Notes under the pieces: generated by a model
Told to the model about the DNA's origin: nothing
Database searches by the model: none
What the model saw: the letters and a program-made list of their open reading frames with translations, nothing else
Made by a program: the position numbers and the translations under genes
Shown here: in pieces, positions 1-7,039 of the stretch
Numbering within the stretch: position 1 is the stretch's first letter
Layout of the letters: each line of letters begins with the position of its first letter
DNA from: Paracoccaceae bacterium
GTDB lineage: Bacteria > Pseudomonadota > Alphaproteobacteria > Rhodobacterales > Rhodobacteraceae
Assembly (NCBI GenBank): GCA_026982275.1
Contig: JALSHK010000304.1
Coordinates: 1-14,539 of the forward strand
DNA: 14,539 bases
Direction: 5' to 3'

Positions 1-851
1 CAAGCAAGCTCAGCCGCTTCGAGCAGGGGCAATACCCCTATTCCGACAAGATTAACCGTGCCGATTATGAAAAGCAAAAGGCGCTTTTGCAGGTCGAGCT
101 GCTCAAGGTGCAAAAATGGGTGGAGGTTACCGGGGCCAAGGTGGTGCTGTTATTCGAAGGCCGCGATGCGGCGGGCAAAGGCGGCACCATCAAGCGCTTT
201 ATGGAGCATCTCAACCCTCGCGCCGCGCGGGTCGTCGCGCTGAACAAACCCACAGAGCGCGAGCGCGGACAATGGTATTATCAGCGCTATATCGAGCATT
301 TGCCCAGCAAGGGCGAAATGGTATTGTTTGACCGCTCCTGGTATAATCGCGCCGGGGTGGAGCGGGTGATGGATTTTTGCACGCCGCAGGAATATCTGGA
401 ATTCATGCGCGAAACACCGGATCTGGAGCGCATGTTTACCCGCTCGGGCATTCACCTGTTCAAATACTGGTTTTCGGTTACACGTGACGAGCAAAAGCGC
501 CGGTTTGATAGCCGTGAGCAAGACCCGCTAAAGCAATGGAAGCTCTCGCCAATAGATCGCGCAAGCCTGAATAAATGGGATGATTATACCGAGGCCAAAG
601 AGGCGATGTTTTTCTATACCGACACCGCCGATGCCCCGTGGACGATCATCAAATCCAACGATAAAAAGCGCGCGCGCCTCAATACGATGCGGCATTTTCT
701 GTCGCAAATCCCCTATCCGGACCGGGATGAGGAAAACGCGCCATTGCCTGACCCTAAAATTGTCGGGGCGGCCAGCCATGTGATCGGGGCGGATGATCAT
801 ATATTGGGGAAATCGCTGCATCCAACCAACCGGCGAAACAAAACCGGCTAA
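1..851 (+). CDS. ppk2: Polyphosphate kinase 2 (PPK2), 5' end cut by window edge
   Basis: Transfers phosphate between polyphosphate and nucleotides (PPK2 family), a soluble cytoplasmic enzyme of phosphate and nucleotide-energy balance. The frame is open from base 3 and gives 282 visible residues. PPK2 proteins of this type run to about 300, so only the extreme N-terminus is missing. The P-loop-like Walker A segment GRDAAGKGGTIKR is intact, as is the Walker B/lid segment VLFDRSWYNRAGVERVM, followed by the family block FKYWFSVTRDEQKRRF and the WDDYTEAKEAMF segment. A TTG at 87 could be misread as the start, but homologous sequence (SKLSRFEQGQYPYSDKINR) continues upstream of it, so the gene begins before the window. 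One-domain PPK2 of this kind usually belongs to class I, which favours ADP or GDP; the preference here is inference. The next gene starts 61 bp downstream on the same strand. Confidence 0.95.
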   Translation, partial: SKLSRFEQGQYPYSDKINRADYEKQKALLQVELLKVQKWVEVTGAKVVLLFEGRDAAGKGGTIKRFMEHLNPRAARVVALNKPTERERGQWYYQRYIEHLPSKGEMVLFDRSWYNRAGVERVMDFCTPQEYLEFMRETPDLERMFTRSGIHLFKYWFSVTRDEQKRRFDSREQDPLKQWKLSPIDRASLNKWDDYTEAKEAMFFYTDTADAPWTIIKSNDKKRARLNTMRHFLSQIPYPDRDEENAPLPDPKIVGAASHVIGADDHILGKSLHPTNRRNKTG

Positions 852-912
852 CCCCGTGACAGCCTTGGCCAGAACTGGTAATCATTGCGGCAGGCGAGTT
901 GGGGCTTTTACT

Positions 913-1653
913 ATGATGACGCGTATTTTCAAAACATGTGGCGTTCTCCTTTTGGGGGCGGCTTTGCAGGGCTGTGTCGGGGCCGGAGGGCAGGCACCGG
1001 ATCTTCAGCGCGACAGGATCGCCGGCCAGCCGCTTTCCAGCACGGTGGAGCGCCCACCACCCTTTTCGCGGCGCATTGCCCAGAGCGGCGGTGGGGGTAT
1101 CGGTGGCGGCATTGCCGGATTTCTGATCGGCAAGGCGGTGACGGCGACGCTGAATGCCGATGACCGCGCCCGCTCGAAGATAGGCGAGGTCCCCACCCCG
1201 CAAGGCGTGGATCCGGGCGCGATCATCGAGAATACCATAGCGGATTATTTGATCGCGGAATTTGGTGCGCGGCCCAATTTGCGGCCATTCTATGCCGGCT
1301 CTCTGCGCGAAACCGGTGCAAATGAGCGGGCAGCGGGCGTGGCCAATCTGGCCCGGCGGCGCGGGCTGAGCGGCGTGGTTATTGATGTGGTGGCGCTGGA
1401 ATACTATGCCGATAGCAGCGGCCGAAATCTGGGCCTGCTGGACGAGGCCTTTCGCATCGTGATCCGCGCCGAGATGAACCTCGTGGATATCGCAACCGGC
1501 GAGGTGCTGGCTTTTGGCAGTTGCACCGGCACCCATGACAACCTGACCAAGATCGAAGCCGCCATCGAGGACGGCCCGCGCCTGACCACGCTTCTGGCGC
1601 AAAAGGCCGCGGCGGATTGCGCCGGACAGTTGATCGATACCGCGCTAAAATAA
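913..1653 (+). CDS. Putative outer-membrane-type lipoprotein, unknown function
   Basis: I do not recognise the family with certainty. The open frame reaches back to 793, but the ATG at 913 is chosen because it begins a classical lipoprotein signal: K7 near the N-terminus, hydrophobic VLLLGAAL, then lipobox LQGC with the acylated Cys at 21. The product is 246 residues. After a short linker, residues 58-73 form a glycine-rich stretch (SGGGGIGGGIAGFLIG) resembling the glycine-zipper segments of some outer-membrane lipoproteins. The rest (about 85-246) looks like a soluble periplasmic alpha/beta domain with a SGVVIDVVALEYY strand and a later MNLVDIATGEVLAFGSC segment. That second phrase recalls CsgG/HfaB-type or LpoB-like lipoproteins, which is only a loose likeness. 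Ribosome binding sequence is poor. A second ATG follows directly at 916. It may be read through from ppk2. Confidence 0.75.
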   Translation: MMTRIFKTCGVLLLGAALQGCVGAGGQAPDLQRDRIAGQPLSSTVERPPPFSRRIAQSGGGGIGGGIAGFLIGKAVTATLNADDRARSKIGEVPTPQGVDPGAIIENTIADYLIAEFGARPNLRPFYAGSLRETGANERAAGVANLARRRGLSGVVIDVVALEYYADSSGRNLGLLDEAFRIVIRAEMNLVDIATGEVLAFGSCTGTHDNLTKIEAAIEDGPRLTTLLAQKAAADCAGQLIDTALK

Positions 1654-1689
1654 GCCCAGCTTATGGAGCGCTCCTATTTTGAAGTTGCA

Positions 1690-1709
1690 TTTGGCGCGAT
1701 TTCGCCGAA
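1690..1709 (+). promoter_or_regulatory. Small hairpin in the frmA upstream region
   Basis: TTTGGCG at 1690-1696 can pair with CGCCGAA at 1703-1709 (seven pairs, one a G-U wobble) around a six-base loop. It lies 30 bp before the frmA start, in the 86-bp gap after the lipoprotein gene. No run of T follows, so it is a poor intrinsic terminator. It may be an operator or leader element for the formaldehyde genes, or chance. Confidence 0.25.
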
Positions 1710-1739
1710 GGGTAAGCCATATTCAAGCGGGAGGAAAAA

Positions 1740-2852
1740 ATGAAAACACGCGCAGCTGTAGCATTCGAGGCGGGCAAACCGTTGGAGATTGTCGAGGTTA
1801 ATCTACAAGGCCCGAAAGCAGGGGAGGTTCTGGTGGAGATAAAGGCCACCGGCATATGCCACACCGACGAGTTCACCCGCTCGGGAGCAGATCCCGAAGG
1901 GCTGTTTCCGGCGATCCTTGGCCATGAGGGCGCAGGGGTGGTGCTGGAAGTGGGCGCGGGCGTTACCAGCCTGAAGCCGGGCGACCATGTGATCCCGCTT
2001 TATACGCCGGAATGCCGCGAATGCGAATATTGCCTCAACCCCAAAACCAACCTGTGCCAGAGCATCCGCACCACGCAGGGCCAAGGGCTTATGCCCGACG
2101 GCACCAGCCGCTTCAGCCTGCTCGACGGCACGCCGATCCTGCATTATATGGGCTGCTCGACCTTTGCCAACCACACGGTTTTGCCCGAGATCGCGCTGGC
2201 CAAAATCCGCAAAGACGCGCCGTTTGACAAGGTGTGCTATATCGGCTGCGGTGTGACCACGGGCATCGGGGCGGTGATCAACACCGCCAAGGCCGAGATC
2301 GGCTGCACCGCGATTGTATTTGGCCTTGGCGGCATTGGCCTGAACGTGGTGCAGGGGCTGCGGCTGGCGGGGGCGGACCAGATTGTCGGCGTTGATTTGA
2401 ACAACGATAAGGCCGCGATGGCCAAGCAATTCGGCATGACAGATTTTGTGAACCCGAGCCAGATCGAGGGCGACCTTGTAGCCCACCTTGTGGAGCTAAC
2501 CGGCGGCGGCGGAGATTACACCTTTGATGCCACGGGCAATGTCGGCGTGATGCGCGCCGCCCTTGAGAGCGCCCATAAGGGCTGGGGCGAGAGCATTATT
2601 ATTGGCGTTGCTGGCGCCGGTCAGGAGATTTCGACCCGCCCCTTCCAGCTGGTCACGGGCCGCTCTTGGCGCGGCACGGCCTTTGGCGGCGCGCGCGGGC
2701 GCACCGATGTGCCCAAGATTGTGGATTGGTATATGGAGGGCAAAATCGAGATCGACCCGATGATTACCCATAAGCTGAAGCTGGAGGACATCAACAAAGG
2801 TTTTGACTTGATGCATGAAGGGAAATCCATTCGTGCCGTGGTGGAGTTCTAG
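1740..2852 (+). CDS. frmA: S-(hydroxymethyl)glutathione dehydrogenase / class III alcohol dehydrogenase
   Basis: Oxidises S-hydroxymethylglutathione, formed from formaldehyde and glutathione, to S-formylglutathione with NAD+; cytoplasmic. The 370-residue length is normal for the family. Visible ligands of the catalytic zinc are C40 (in GICHTD), H62-E63 (in GHEGAG) and C170 (in CGVTTGIGA). The four structural-zinc cysteines are C92, C95, C98 and C106. The Rossmann motif GLGGIG is at 195-200, followed by the acidic residue in VGVDLN that binds the NAD ribose. The start has a strong Shine-Dalgarno (GGGAGG) just upstream. The fghA start codon directly follows the stop, giving the two successive steps of glutathione-dependent formaldehyde oxidation. 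Related symbols are adhI, flhA and adhC. No frmR repressor or gfa gene is in the window. The protein can also act as an S-nitrosoglutathione reductase, as known for the family. Confidence 0.97.
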   Translation: MKTRAAVAFEAGKPLEIVEVNLQGPKAGEVLVEIKATGICHTDEFTRSGADPEGLFPAILGHEGAGVVLEVGAGVTSLKPGDHVIPLYTPECRECEYCLNPKTNLCQSIRTTQGQGLMPDGTSRFSLLDGTPILHYMGCSTFANHTVLPEIALAKIRKDAPFDKVCYIGCGVTTGIGAVINTAKAEIGCTAIVFGLGGIGLNVVQGLRLAGADQIVGVDLNNDKAAMAKQFGMTDFVNPSQIEGDLVAHLVELTGGGGDYTFDATGNVGVMRAALESAHKGWGESIIIGVAGAGQEISTRPFQLVTGRSWRGTAFGGARGRTDVPKIVDWYMEGKIEIDPMITHKLKLEDINKGFDLMHEGKSIRAVVEF

Positions 2853-3686
2853 ATGAAAACCCTGTCCGAAAACGCGGCCTTTGGCGGCACCCAAGGCGTT
2901 TATAGCCACGCCTCGAGCGCCTGCAATTGCGAGATGACTTTTGCGGTCTACTTGCCACCCCAAGCCAAGGAAGGGCCGGTGCCGGTGCTTTGGTATCTGT
3001 CCGGCCTCACCTGCACCCATGAAAACGCGATGGTGAAGGCAGGGGCGCAGGCTTGGGCCGCTGAAGCAGGGATTGCGCTGGTGTTTCCGGATACCTCGCC
3101 GCGGGGCGAAGGCGTGGCGGATGACGAGGCGTATGATCTGGGCCAAGGGGCGGGGTTTTATGTGGATGCCACGCAAGCCCCATGGGCGGCGCATTTTAGC
3201 ATGTGGACGTATATTCGCGAGGAATTGCCAACGCTGGTTTTCCGCAATTTTGACCTGCTGGAGGAAGCGCAGGGCATTACCGGCCACTCGATGGGCGGCC
3301 ACGGGGCGCTAACCTTGGCGCTTAACCACCCCGAACAGTATAAATCCGTCTCTGCCTTCGCGCCGATTTGCAACCCCACTGGCTCTGACTGGGGCCGGAT
3401 GCAGCTTGGCGCCTACCTCGGGGAGGATGAGGCCACGTGGCAGCGCCATGATGCCAGCAAGCTCATGGCCGAAAGCGGCTTTCCGACGCCGGTGCTGATC
3501 GACCAAGGCGATAGCGACCAATTCCTCGGCCTGCTCAAGCCCGAAGCGCTGGCACAGGCGATGGCGCTCAAGCGGCAGGCGGGGACCTTCCGGATGCAGC
3601 CCGGCTATGACCACTCGTATTTCTTTGTGGCCAGCTTTATGGAAGACCATATCATGCACCACGCGGAGATTTTGCACAGGCTATGA
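2853..3686 (+). CDS. fghA: S-formylglutathione hydrolase (esterase D family)
   Basis: Hydrolyses S-formylglutathione to formate and glutathione, the step after FrmA; cytoplasmic alpha/beta hydrolase. Length 277 residues matches the family. The nucleophile elbow GHSMGG places the catalytic Ser at 146, with the acid D222 (in DQGDSDQFL) and the His at 254 (in GYDHSYFF). The oxyanion region YLSGLTCTHEN (48-58) and the segment FPDTSPRGEG (78-87) are typical of esterase D. The ATG follows the frmA TAG with no gap; GGAG at 2843-2846 inside the frmA end serves as ribosome site, so translation is probably coupled. The stop overlaps the next start as ATGA. Also called frmB; the choice of symbol is convention. 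Confidence 0.96.
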   Translation: MKTLSENAAFGGTQGVYSHASSACNCEMTFAVYLPPQAKEGPVPVLWYLSGLTCTHENAMVKAGAQAWAAEAGIALVFPDTSPRGEGVADDEAYDLGQGAGFYVDATQAPWAAHFSMWTYIREELPTLVFRNFDLLEEAQGITGHSMGGHGALTLALNHPEQYKSVSAFAPICNPTGSDWGRMQLGAYLGEDEATWQRHDASKLMAESGFPTPVLIDQGDSDQFLGLLKPEALAQAMALKRQAGTFRMQPGYDHSYFFVASFMEDHIMHHAEILHRL

Positions 3687-4138
3687 CCATTATCTATATT
3701 GATGCCGATGCCTGCCCCGTGAAGGACGAGGTCCTGCGGGTGGCAGACCGGCACAAGCTTCAGGTCTATATCGTGTCCAATGGCGGGCTGCGGCCCAATC
3801 CGCATCCGCTGGTCGATATTGTGGTGGTCGATGACGGCCCCGATGTGGCGGATATGTGGATCGCCGACCGTATGAAAAAGGGTGATATTTGTATAACGGG
3901 AGATATCCCGCTGGCGGCAAAATGCCTTGAGGCGGGCGGGCGGGCGCTGCGCCATAATGGCGATTCCTTTACCAAATCCAATATCGGCAATCAGCTCGCA
4001 ATGCGCGACCTGATGAACGATATGCGCGCCGCCGACCCTTTTCACCAAGGGCGCGGCAAGCCGTTTTCCAGGGCGGATCGCTCCAATTTCCTGAATGCGC
4101 TGGAGCGCGAGGTGCAGGCGGCCAAGCGTGAAGGGTGA
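3683..4138 (+). CDS. UPF0178 family protein (YaiI/YqxD-like, DUF188)
   Basis: Conserved protein of unassigned function. The 151 residues fit the family well: the N-terminal IDADACPVKDEV (6-17) carries the acidic cluster D7, D9 and C11, followed by VSNGGLRPNPHP, the VVDDGPDVADMWIAD segment with further conserved acids, ITGDIPLAAKCLEAG and the C-terminal RADRSNFLNALER helix. The arrangement of acids resembles PIN/NYN-like nuclease folds, so RNA cleavage is an often-suggested but unproven idea. The start overlaps the fghA stop by four bases (ATGA), and the stop overlaps the rsmJ start by eleven, placing it in the middle of a coupled run with the formaldehyde genes. Nothing in the sequence links it functionally to formaldehyde. 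Confidence 0.9.
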   Translation: MTIIYIDADACPVKDEVLRVADRHKLQVYIVSNGGLRPNPHPLVDIVVVDDGPDVADMWIADRMKKGDICITGDIPLAAKCLEAGGRALRHNGDSFTKSNIGNQLAMRDLMNDMRAADPFHQGRGKPFSRADRSNFLNALEREVQAAKREG

Positions 4139-4748
4139 GCTGGAGATAGATTTCACCTCCGGCGCATTAAAGCACCGCCTGCGCTTTGGCGGCGGGCGCG
4201 GGCAGGATCTGCCCAAGGCGATCGGGCTGAAAAACGGCGCGAACCCGCATGTGGTCGATGCCACGGCAGGGCTGGGGCGGGATGCGTTTTTGCTGGCCTC
4301 GCTTGGCGCGCGGGTCACCCTGATCGAGCGCTCGGAAAAGATGCACGCGCTGCTGGCGGCGGCGCTACAAAAGGCGGCTGTTGGCGAGATGGCAGATATT
4401 ATCTCCCGTATGGAGCTGCTTTCGGGCGATGCCAAATCCCTGCTGCCAAGGCTGGCGCCGGAGGTGGTTTTGCTGGACCCGATGCACCCGCCCCGGGGCA
4501 ATTCGGCCTTGGTAAAGCAGGAAATGCGGCAATTGCGTGAGATCGTGGGCGAAGACCCCGACGCGGCAGAGCTGATCGCGGTGGCGCTGGAATCCGCACA
4601 AAACCGCGTGGTTCTGAAATGGCCGCGCAAGGCGGCTCTGCCCGAGGGCCTCCCCGCGCCCAGCCATCAGATACTCGGGAAATCCACCCGCTATGATGTG
4701 TGGATGCGCCCTACCACGCCAGCCGTGGCAGCGAAAAACTCGGGGTGA
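4128..4748 (+). CDS. rsmJ: RsmJ-like 16S rRNA (guanine-N2) methyltransferase
   Basis: A class I SAM-dependent methyltransferase resembling RsmJ (YhiQ), which in E. coli methylates G1516 of 16S rRNA. Using the GTG at 4128 the protein has 206 residues: FTSGALKHRLRFGGGRGQ (9-26) is the RsmJ signature, followed by the SAM loop VVDATAGLGRDAF (42-54), the acidic motif LIER (64-67), and the DPM catalytic-type motif at 116-118 ahead of SALVKQEMR. E. coli RsmJ has an extra N-terminal part that is missing here. An ATG at 4095 is possible, but the residues it adds do not resemble the family. The GTG lies inside the UPF0178 end (11-nt overlap), suggesting coupling. The 3' end overlaps the convergent HAD gene by 38 bp. 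Confidence 0.88.
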   Translation: MKGELEIDFTSGALKHRLRFGGGRGQDLPKAIGLKNGANPHVVDATAGLGRDAFLLASLGARVTLIERSEKMHALLAAALQKAAVGEMADIISRMELLSGDAKSLLPRLAPEVVLLDPMHPPRGNSALVKQEMRQLREIVGEDPDAAELIAVALESAQNRVVLKWPRKAALPEGLPAPSHQILGKSTRYDVWMRPTTPAVAAKNSG

Positions 4749-5502
4749 CGGCGCTATCCTTCAGGGCCTGATCCGCATCTTCGGCGTGAATGCCGCTTTT
4801 GACAAATACCGTATCCAGCCCGGCGGCACTGGCACCGGCAATATCGGTGCGAAGCGAATCGCCAACCATCAGCAGCCGCCCGCCCAGCATTTCGCCTGCC
4901 ATCGCAAATACGGCTTTATGCGGCTTCCCCATCCAGCGGGCATCGCCGCCCATGCGCTCATAGGCATCCACCAGCAGCCCCGCGCAGGCCACCGTTTTAT
5001 CGCCGTGCCCTACCCGCAAATCCGGATTGCCACAGATCATTGGCAGGTTGCGGGCGAGGGCGGCTTGCAGCAGGCTGGTGTAATCGTCGGGGGTTTCTTC
5101 GTCGCCGATGCCGGTAACCAGCACAAAATCGGCCTCGCTGATTTGCGCCACGGGCCGATACCCTTCGGGCACAATCTCGCGGGTGCGCTCGGGGCCTTGG
5201 AAATAGTAGCGCTTGCCGTATTCCGCCCCGCCAAGCGCCCGGAAAACCGCCTCTCCCGAGGTGAACGCCCCGACGGCCAGCGCTTCGGGCATGCCAAGCG
5301 CGATCAGCGCGCTGCGCACCCGCTCGGCGCGGCGCGGCATATTGGAGAGGAACCCATAGGGAATACCTGCATCCTTCAGCGCTTGCAGGCTGTCAATCGC
5401 ACCGGGAAAGCAGGCCACGCCATTATGGATAACCCCGTAAATATCAAACAGGATGCCATCATATCGGGGGGCGACCTCTGAAAGGCCGGTCAGGTTCTGC
5501 AT
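4711..5502 (-). CDS. HAD superfamily class IIA hydrolase (TIGR01459-like)
   Basis: Predicted phosphatase of the HAD-IIA group, 263 residues, cytoplasmic; substrate unknown. Motif I reads FDIYGVIHNG (19-28), with the nucleophile D20 but Tyr22 where most HAD phosphatases carry the general-acid Asp. In the TIGR01459 (CHyp4) group this position is, as I recall, also aromatic, so the change is probably a subfamily trait rather than damage. Motif II is S53-N54 (LSNMPRR), motif III K193 (GKPHKAVF) and motif IV D215 with D220 (GDSLRTDIAGA). The C2-type cap lies between motifs II and III. The start has CGGAG a few bases upstream. The gene converges on rsmJ with overlapping ends, and a candidate promoter lies in the 113-bp gap behind its start. 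Confidence 0.9.
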   Translation of the reverse strand: MQNLTGLSEVAPRYDGILFDIYGVIHNGVACFPGAIDSLQALKDAGIPYGFLSNMPRRAERVRSALIALGMPEALAVGAFTSGEAVFRALGGAEYGKRYYFQGPERTREIVPEGYRPVAQISEADFVLVTGIGDEETPDDYTSLLQAALARNLPMICGNPDLRVGHGDKTVACAGLLVDAYERMGGDARWMGKPHKAVFAMAGEMLGGRLLMVGDSLRTDIAGASAAGLDTVFVKSGIHAEDADQALKDSAVTPSFSLPRLAW

Positions 5503-5541
5503 GGGTTTATCTCCGGTATTGCCATGAATTCTGCGCCCAGT

Positions 5542-5572
5542 ATATAAGCCAAAACCTCGATGGCCACGTCAA
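5542..5572 (-). promoter_or_regulatory. Candidate sigma70-type promoter for the HAD gene
   Basis: Reading the - strand, TTGACG (5572-5567) and TTATAT (5547-5542) are separated by 19 bp, placing a start of transcription near 5535, about 33 nt before the HAD start codon. The -35 is a good match; the -10 is fair and the spacing slightly long. The surrounding 113-bp gap is AT-richer than the genes. I see no convincing terminator for the upstream EEP gene in it. Confidence 0.4.
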
Positions 5573-5615
5573 ATAATTTCCTTTGGCTATCTAGGGGGGA
5601 ATGTAGTCGCCCTGC

Positions 5616-6296
5616 CTAAACGGTGCCAATTTCGGCCCAGATCGGCATATGATCCGAGGCGCGGCGCGCGTTCTCGCAGCTATGCACCCCGCCTCTTTCC
5701 AGCGTCAGCTCATGGCTAAGCGCGATTTTATCCAGCCCTACCATCGGCCTGAGCGTGGGAAAGCTATGCCCCGGCGTGTGGATTTTGAATTGCCCGCCCA
5801 GCGCTGACAGGTTCCGGCTCTTGCGGCTCCACTCGTTAAAATCCCCCATAATCAGGGTGGGAAGCGGGGGTAGCCCCGCCAGAAATCCGGCAATCCGCGC
5901 CACCTGCGCTTGCCGGTCACGCCGCAACAGGCTCAGATGCAACCCCACCACCCGCAAATTTTCCAGATCGACCACCGCCGCGCCGCGCGGCTCCAGCCCC
6001 GGCAGCGCCAGCGTATGCACGGCTTCCACCATTGTGCCCTTGCGCAGCAATATCGCATTGCCATGCCAGCCGATGCTCTCGGGCCGCGCGGCCAGATCGA
6101 CGATTTCAAGATCGGTATGCGCGGCCACCAGCGCCCGCGGCAGGCTGCTGGCGCGCTTGCCAAAGCGCCGGTCCACCTCTTGCAGCGCCACGATATCCGC
6201 ATCCATAGCCGCCAACACCGACAGCACCCGCGCCGGATCGCGCCGATAATCCAGCCCCACGCTTTTGCGTATATTATAGCTTGCAATCCGGGTCAT
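5616..6296 (-). CDS. Endonuclease/exonuclease/phosphatase (EEP) family protein, cytoplasmic
   Basis: Metal-dependent phosphoesterase of the EEP/DNase I-like fold; the substrate cannot be told from sequence (nucleic acid, lipid head group or phosphoinositide-like are all possible). The start is the ATG at 6296, because AGGAG sits eight bases before it and the product begins MTRIASYNIR. The frame runs open to 6314, which would add only six residues. The 226-residue protein keeps the whole catalytic set: N8 (SYN), E40 (LQE), H78-N80 (WHGN), H120 (GLHLS), D152 and N154 (GDFNEW), D189 (GLDKIAL) and the D215-H216 pair (SDH). There is no signal peptide. It is divergent from the DUF2238 gene across a 107-bp gap. 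Confidence 0.9.
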   Translation of the reverse strand: MTRIASYNIRKSVGLDYRRDPARVLSVLAAMDADIVALQEVDRRFGKRASSLPRALVAAHTDLEIVDLAARPESIGWHGNAILLRKGTMVEAVHTLALPGLEPRGAAVVDLENLRVVGLHLSLLRRDRQAQVARIAGFLAGLPPLPTLIMGDFNEWSRKSRNLSALGGQFKIHTPGHSFPTLRPMVGLDKIALSHELTLERGGVHSCENARRASDHMPIWAEIGTV

Positions 6297-6403
6297 GGAT
6301 GCTCCTTTGGTCAATATATAGGCGCAAATCCTGTGTTTTGAACCCCGCGCCGCTTGCCCGCACCCCCAAGCCTGCCTATCTTGAAGGCAAGGAGACCGCG
6401 CTT

Positions 6404-7039
6404 ATGAAAATCGCACGGCAGAGTTATATAGTATATCTGATCTGGATATTTTTGGCAGGCGAAACGCTGGTTTCGCTATGGCTTGCTCAATGGAGCGTGT
6501 CTTTTGTTGCCGCTTTTACCCTTGGCCTGTCACTCCTGCCCGCACTTTTTGCCGAGCGTTTCGGGGTGCGCTTGCCCATGACCTTCGCGGCCCTGATCGT
6601 GATTTTTTTGTTTGCCACGCTGTTTCTCGGCGAGATCGGCGATTTCTACGAGCGGTTCTGGTGGTGGGATGTGCTGCTGCATAGCGGCTCGGCGATCGGC
6701 TTTGGCCTGATCGGATTTGTGCTGGTATTCATGCTGTTTCAGGGCGACCGCTTTGCCGCGCCGCCCTTGGCGCTGGCATTTCTGGCATTCAGTATCGCTG
6801 TCAGCATCGGGGCGCTCTGGGAGATATTCGAATTTGCCATGGATAGCCTGTTTGGCCTGAATATGCAGAAATCCGGGCTGGTAGATACGATGTGGGATCT
6901 GATCGTCAATACCATCGGGGCCAGCATCGGCGCGATTGCGGGGCATCATTATCAGCAAGGGCGGGGCTTTGCCGGATTGGCGCGGATGATTGACCAATTT
7001 GTGAAGGCCAACAAGAAGTTCTTTCGCAAAAGCAAGTAA
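6404..7039 (+). CDS. DUF2238/YjdF-like inner membrane protein
   Basis: Integral membrane protein of unknown function. The ATG at 6404 is chosen for the AAGGAG ahead of it; upstream residues in the open frame are not membrane-like. The 211-residue product has about six hydrophobic segments (roughly 8-28, 33-50, 58-77, 88-110, 117-137 and 155-173) and a short basic tail (KANKKFFRKSK). Family marks are the conserved polar motifs inside or next to the helices: WWWDVLLHSGSA, ALWEIFEFAMD and VDTMWDLIVNTIGA. The repeated His, Glu and Asp in membrane segments suggest metal or substrate handling, which is inference. Its TAA ends exactly where the convergent GNAT frame's stop begins, with no base between. 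Confidence 0.85.
   Translation: MKIARQSYIVYLIWIFLAGETLVSLWLAQWSVSFVAAFTLGLSLLPALFAERFGVRLPMTFAALIVIFLFATLFLGEIGDFYERFWWWDVLLHSGSAIGFGLIGFVLVFMLFQGDRFAAPPLALAFLAFSIAVSIGALWEIFEFAMDSLFGLNMQKSGLVDTMWDLIVNTIGASIGAIAGHHYQQGRGFAGLARMIDQFVKANKKFFRKSK

Noticed and set aside
87..89. TTG at 87 as the start of ppk2
   Set aside because: The frame continues open to the window edge with family-like residues upstream.
1665..1674. Perfect palindrome GGAGCGCTCC followed by TATTTT after the lipoprotein gene, considered as a terminator
   Set aside because: With a minimum loop the stem would be three pairs and the T run is broken, so it is not a credible intrinsic terminator.
3605..4630. Open frame of about 340 codons on - opposite fghA end, UPF0178 and rsmJ
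   Set aside because: Low-complexity Ser/Arg-rich translation with no motif; the three + strand genes are clear.
5503..5615. 113-bp gap checked for a small RNA, leader peptide or terminator
   Set aside because: Apart from the candidate HAD promoter I see no stable hairpin with a T tract and no supported small ORF.
6313..6342. TTCAAA / TATATT promoter-like pair (18-bp spacing) before the cytoplasmic EEP gene on the - strand
   Set aside because: The predicted start of transcription would fall on the ribosome binding site, leaving a leader of about 10 nt; match also mediocre.
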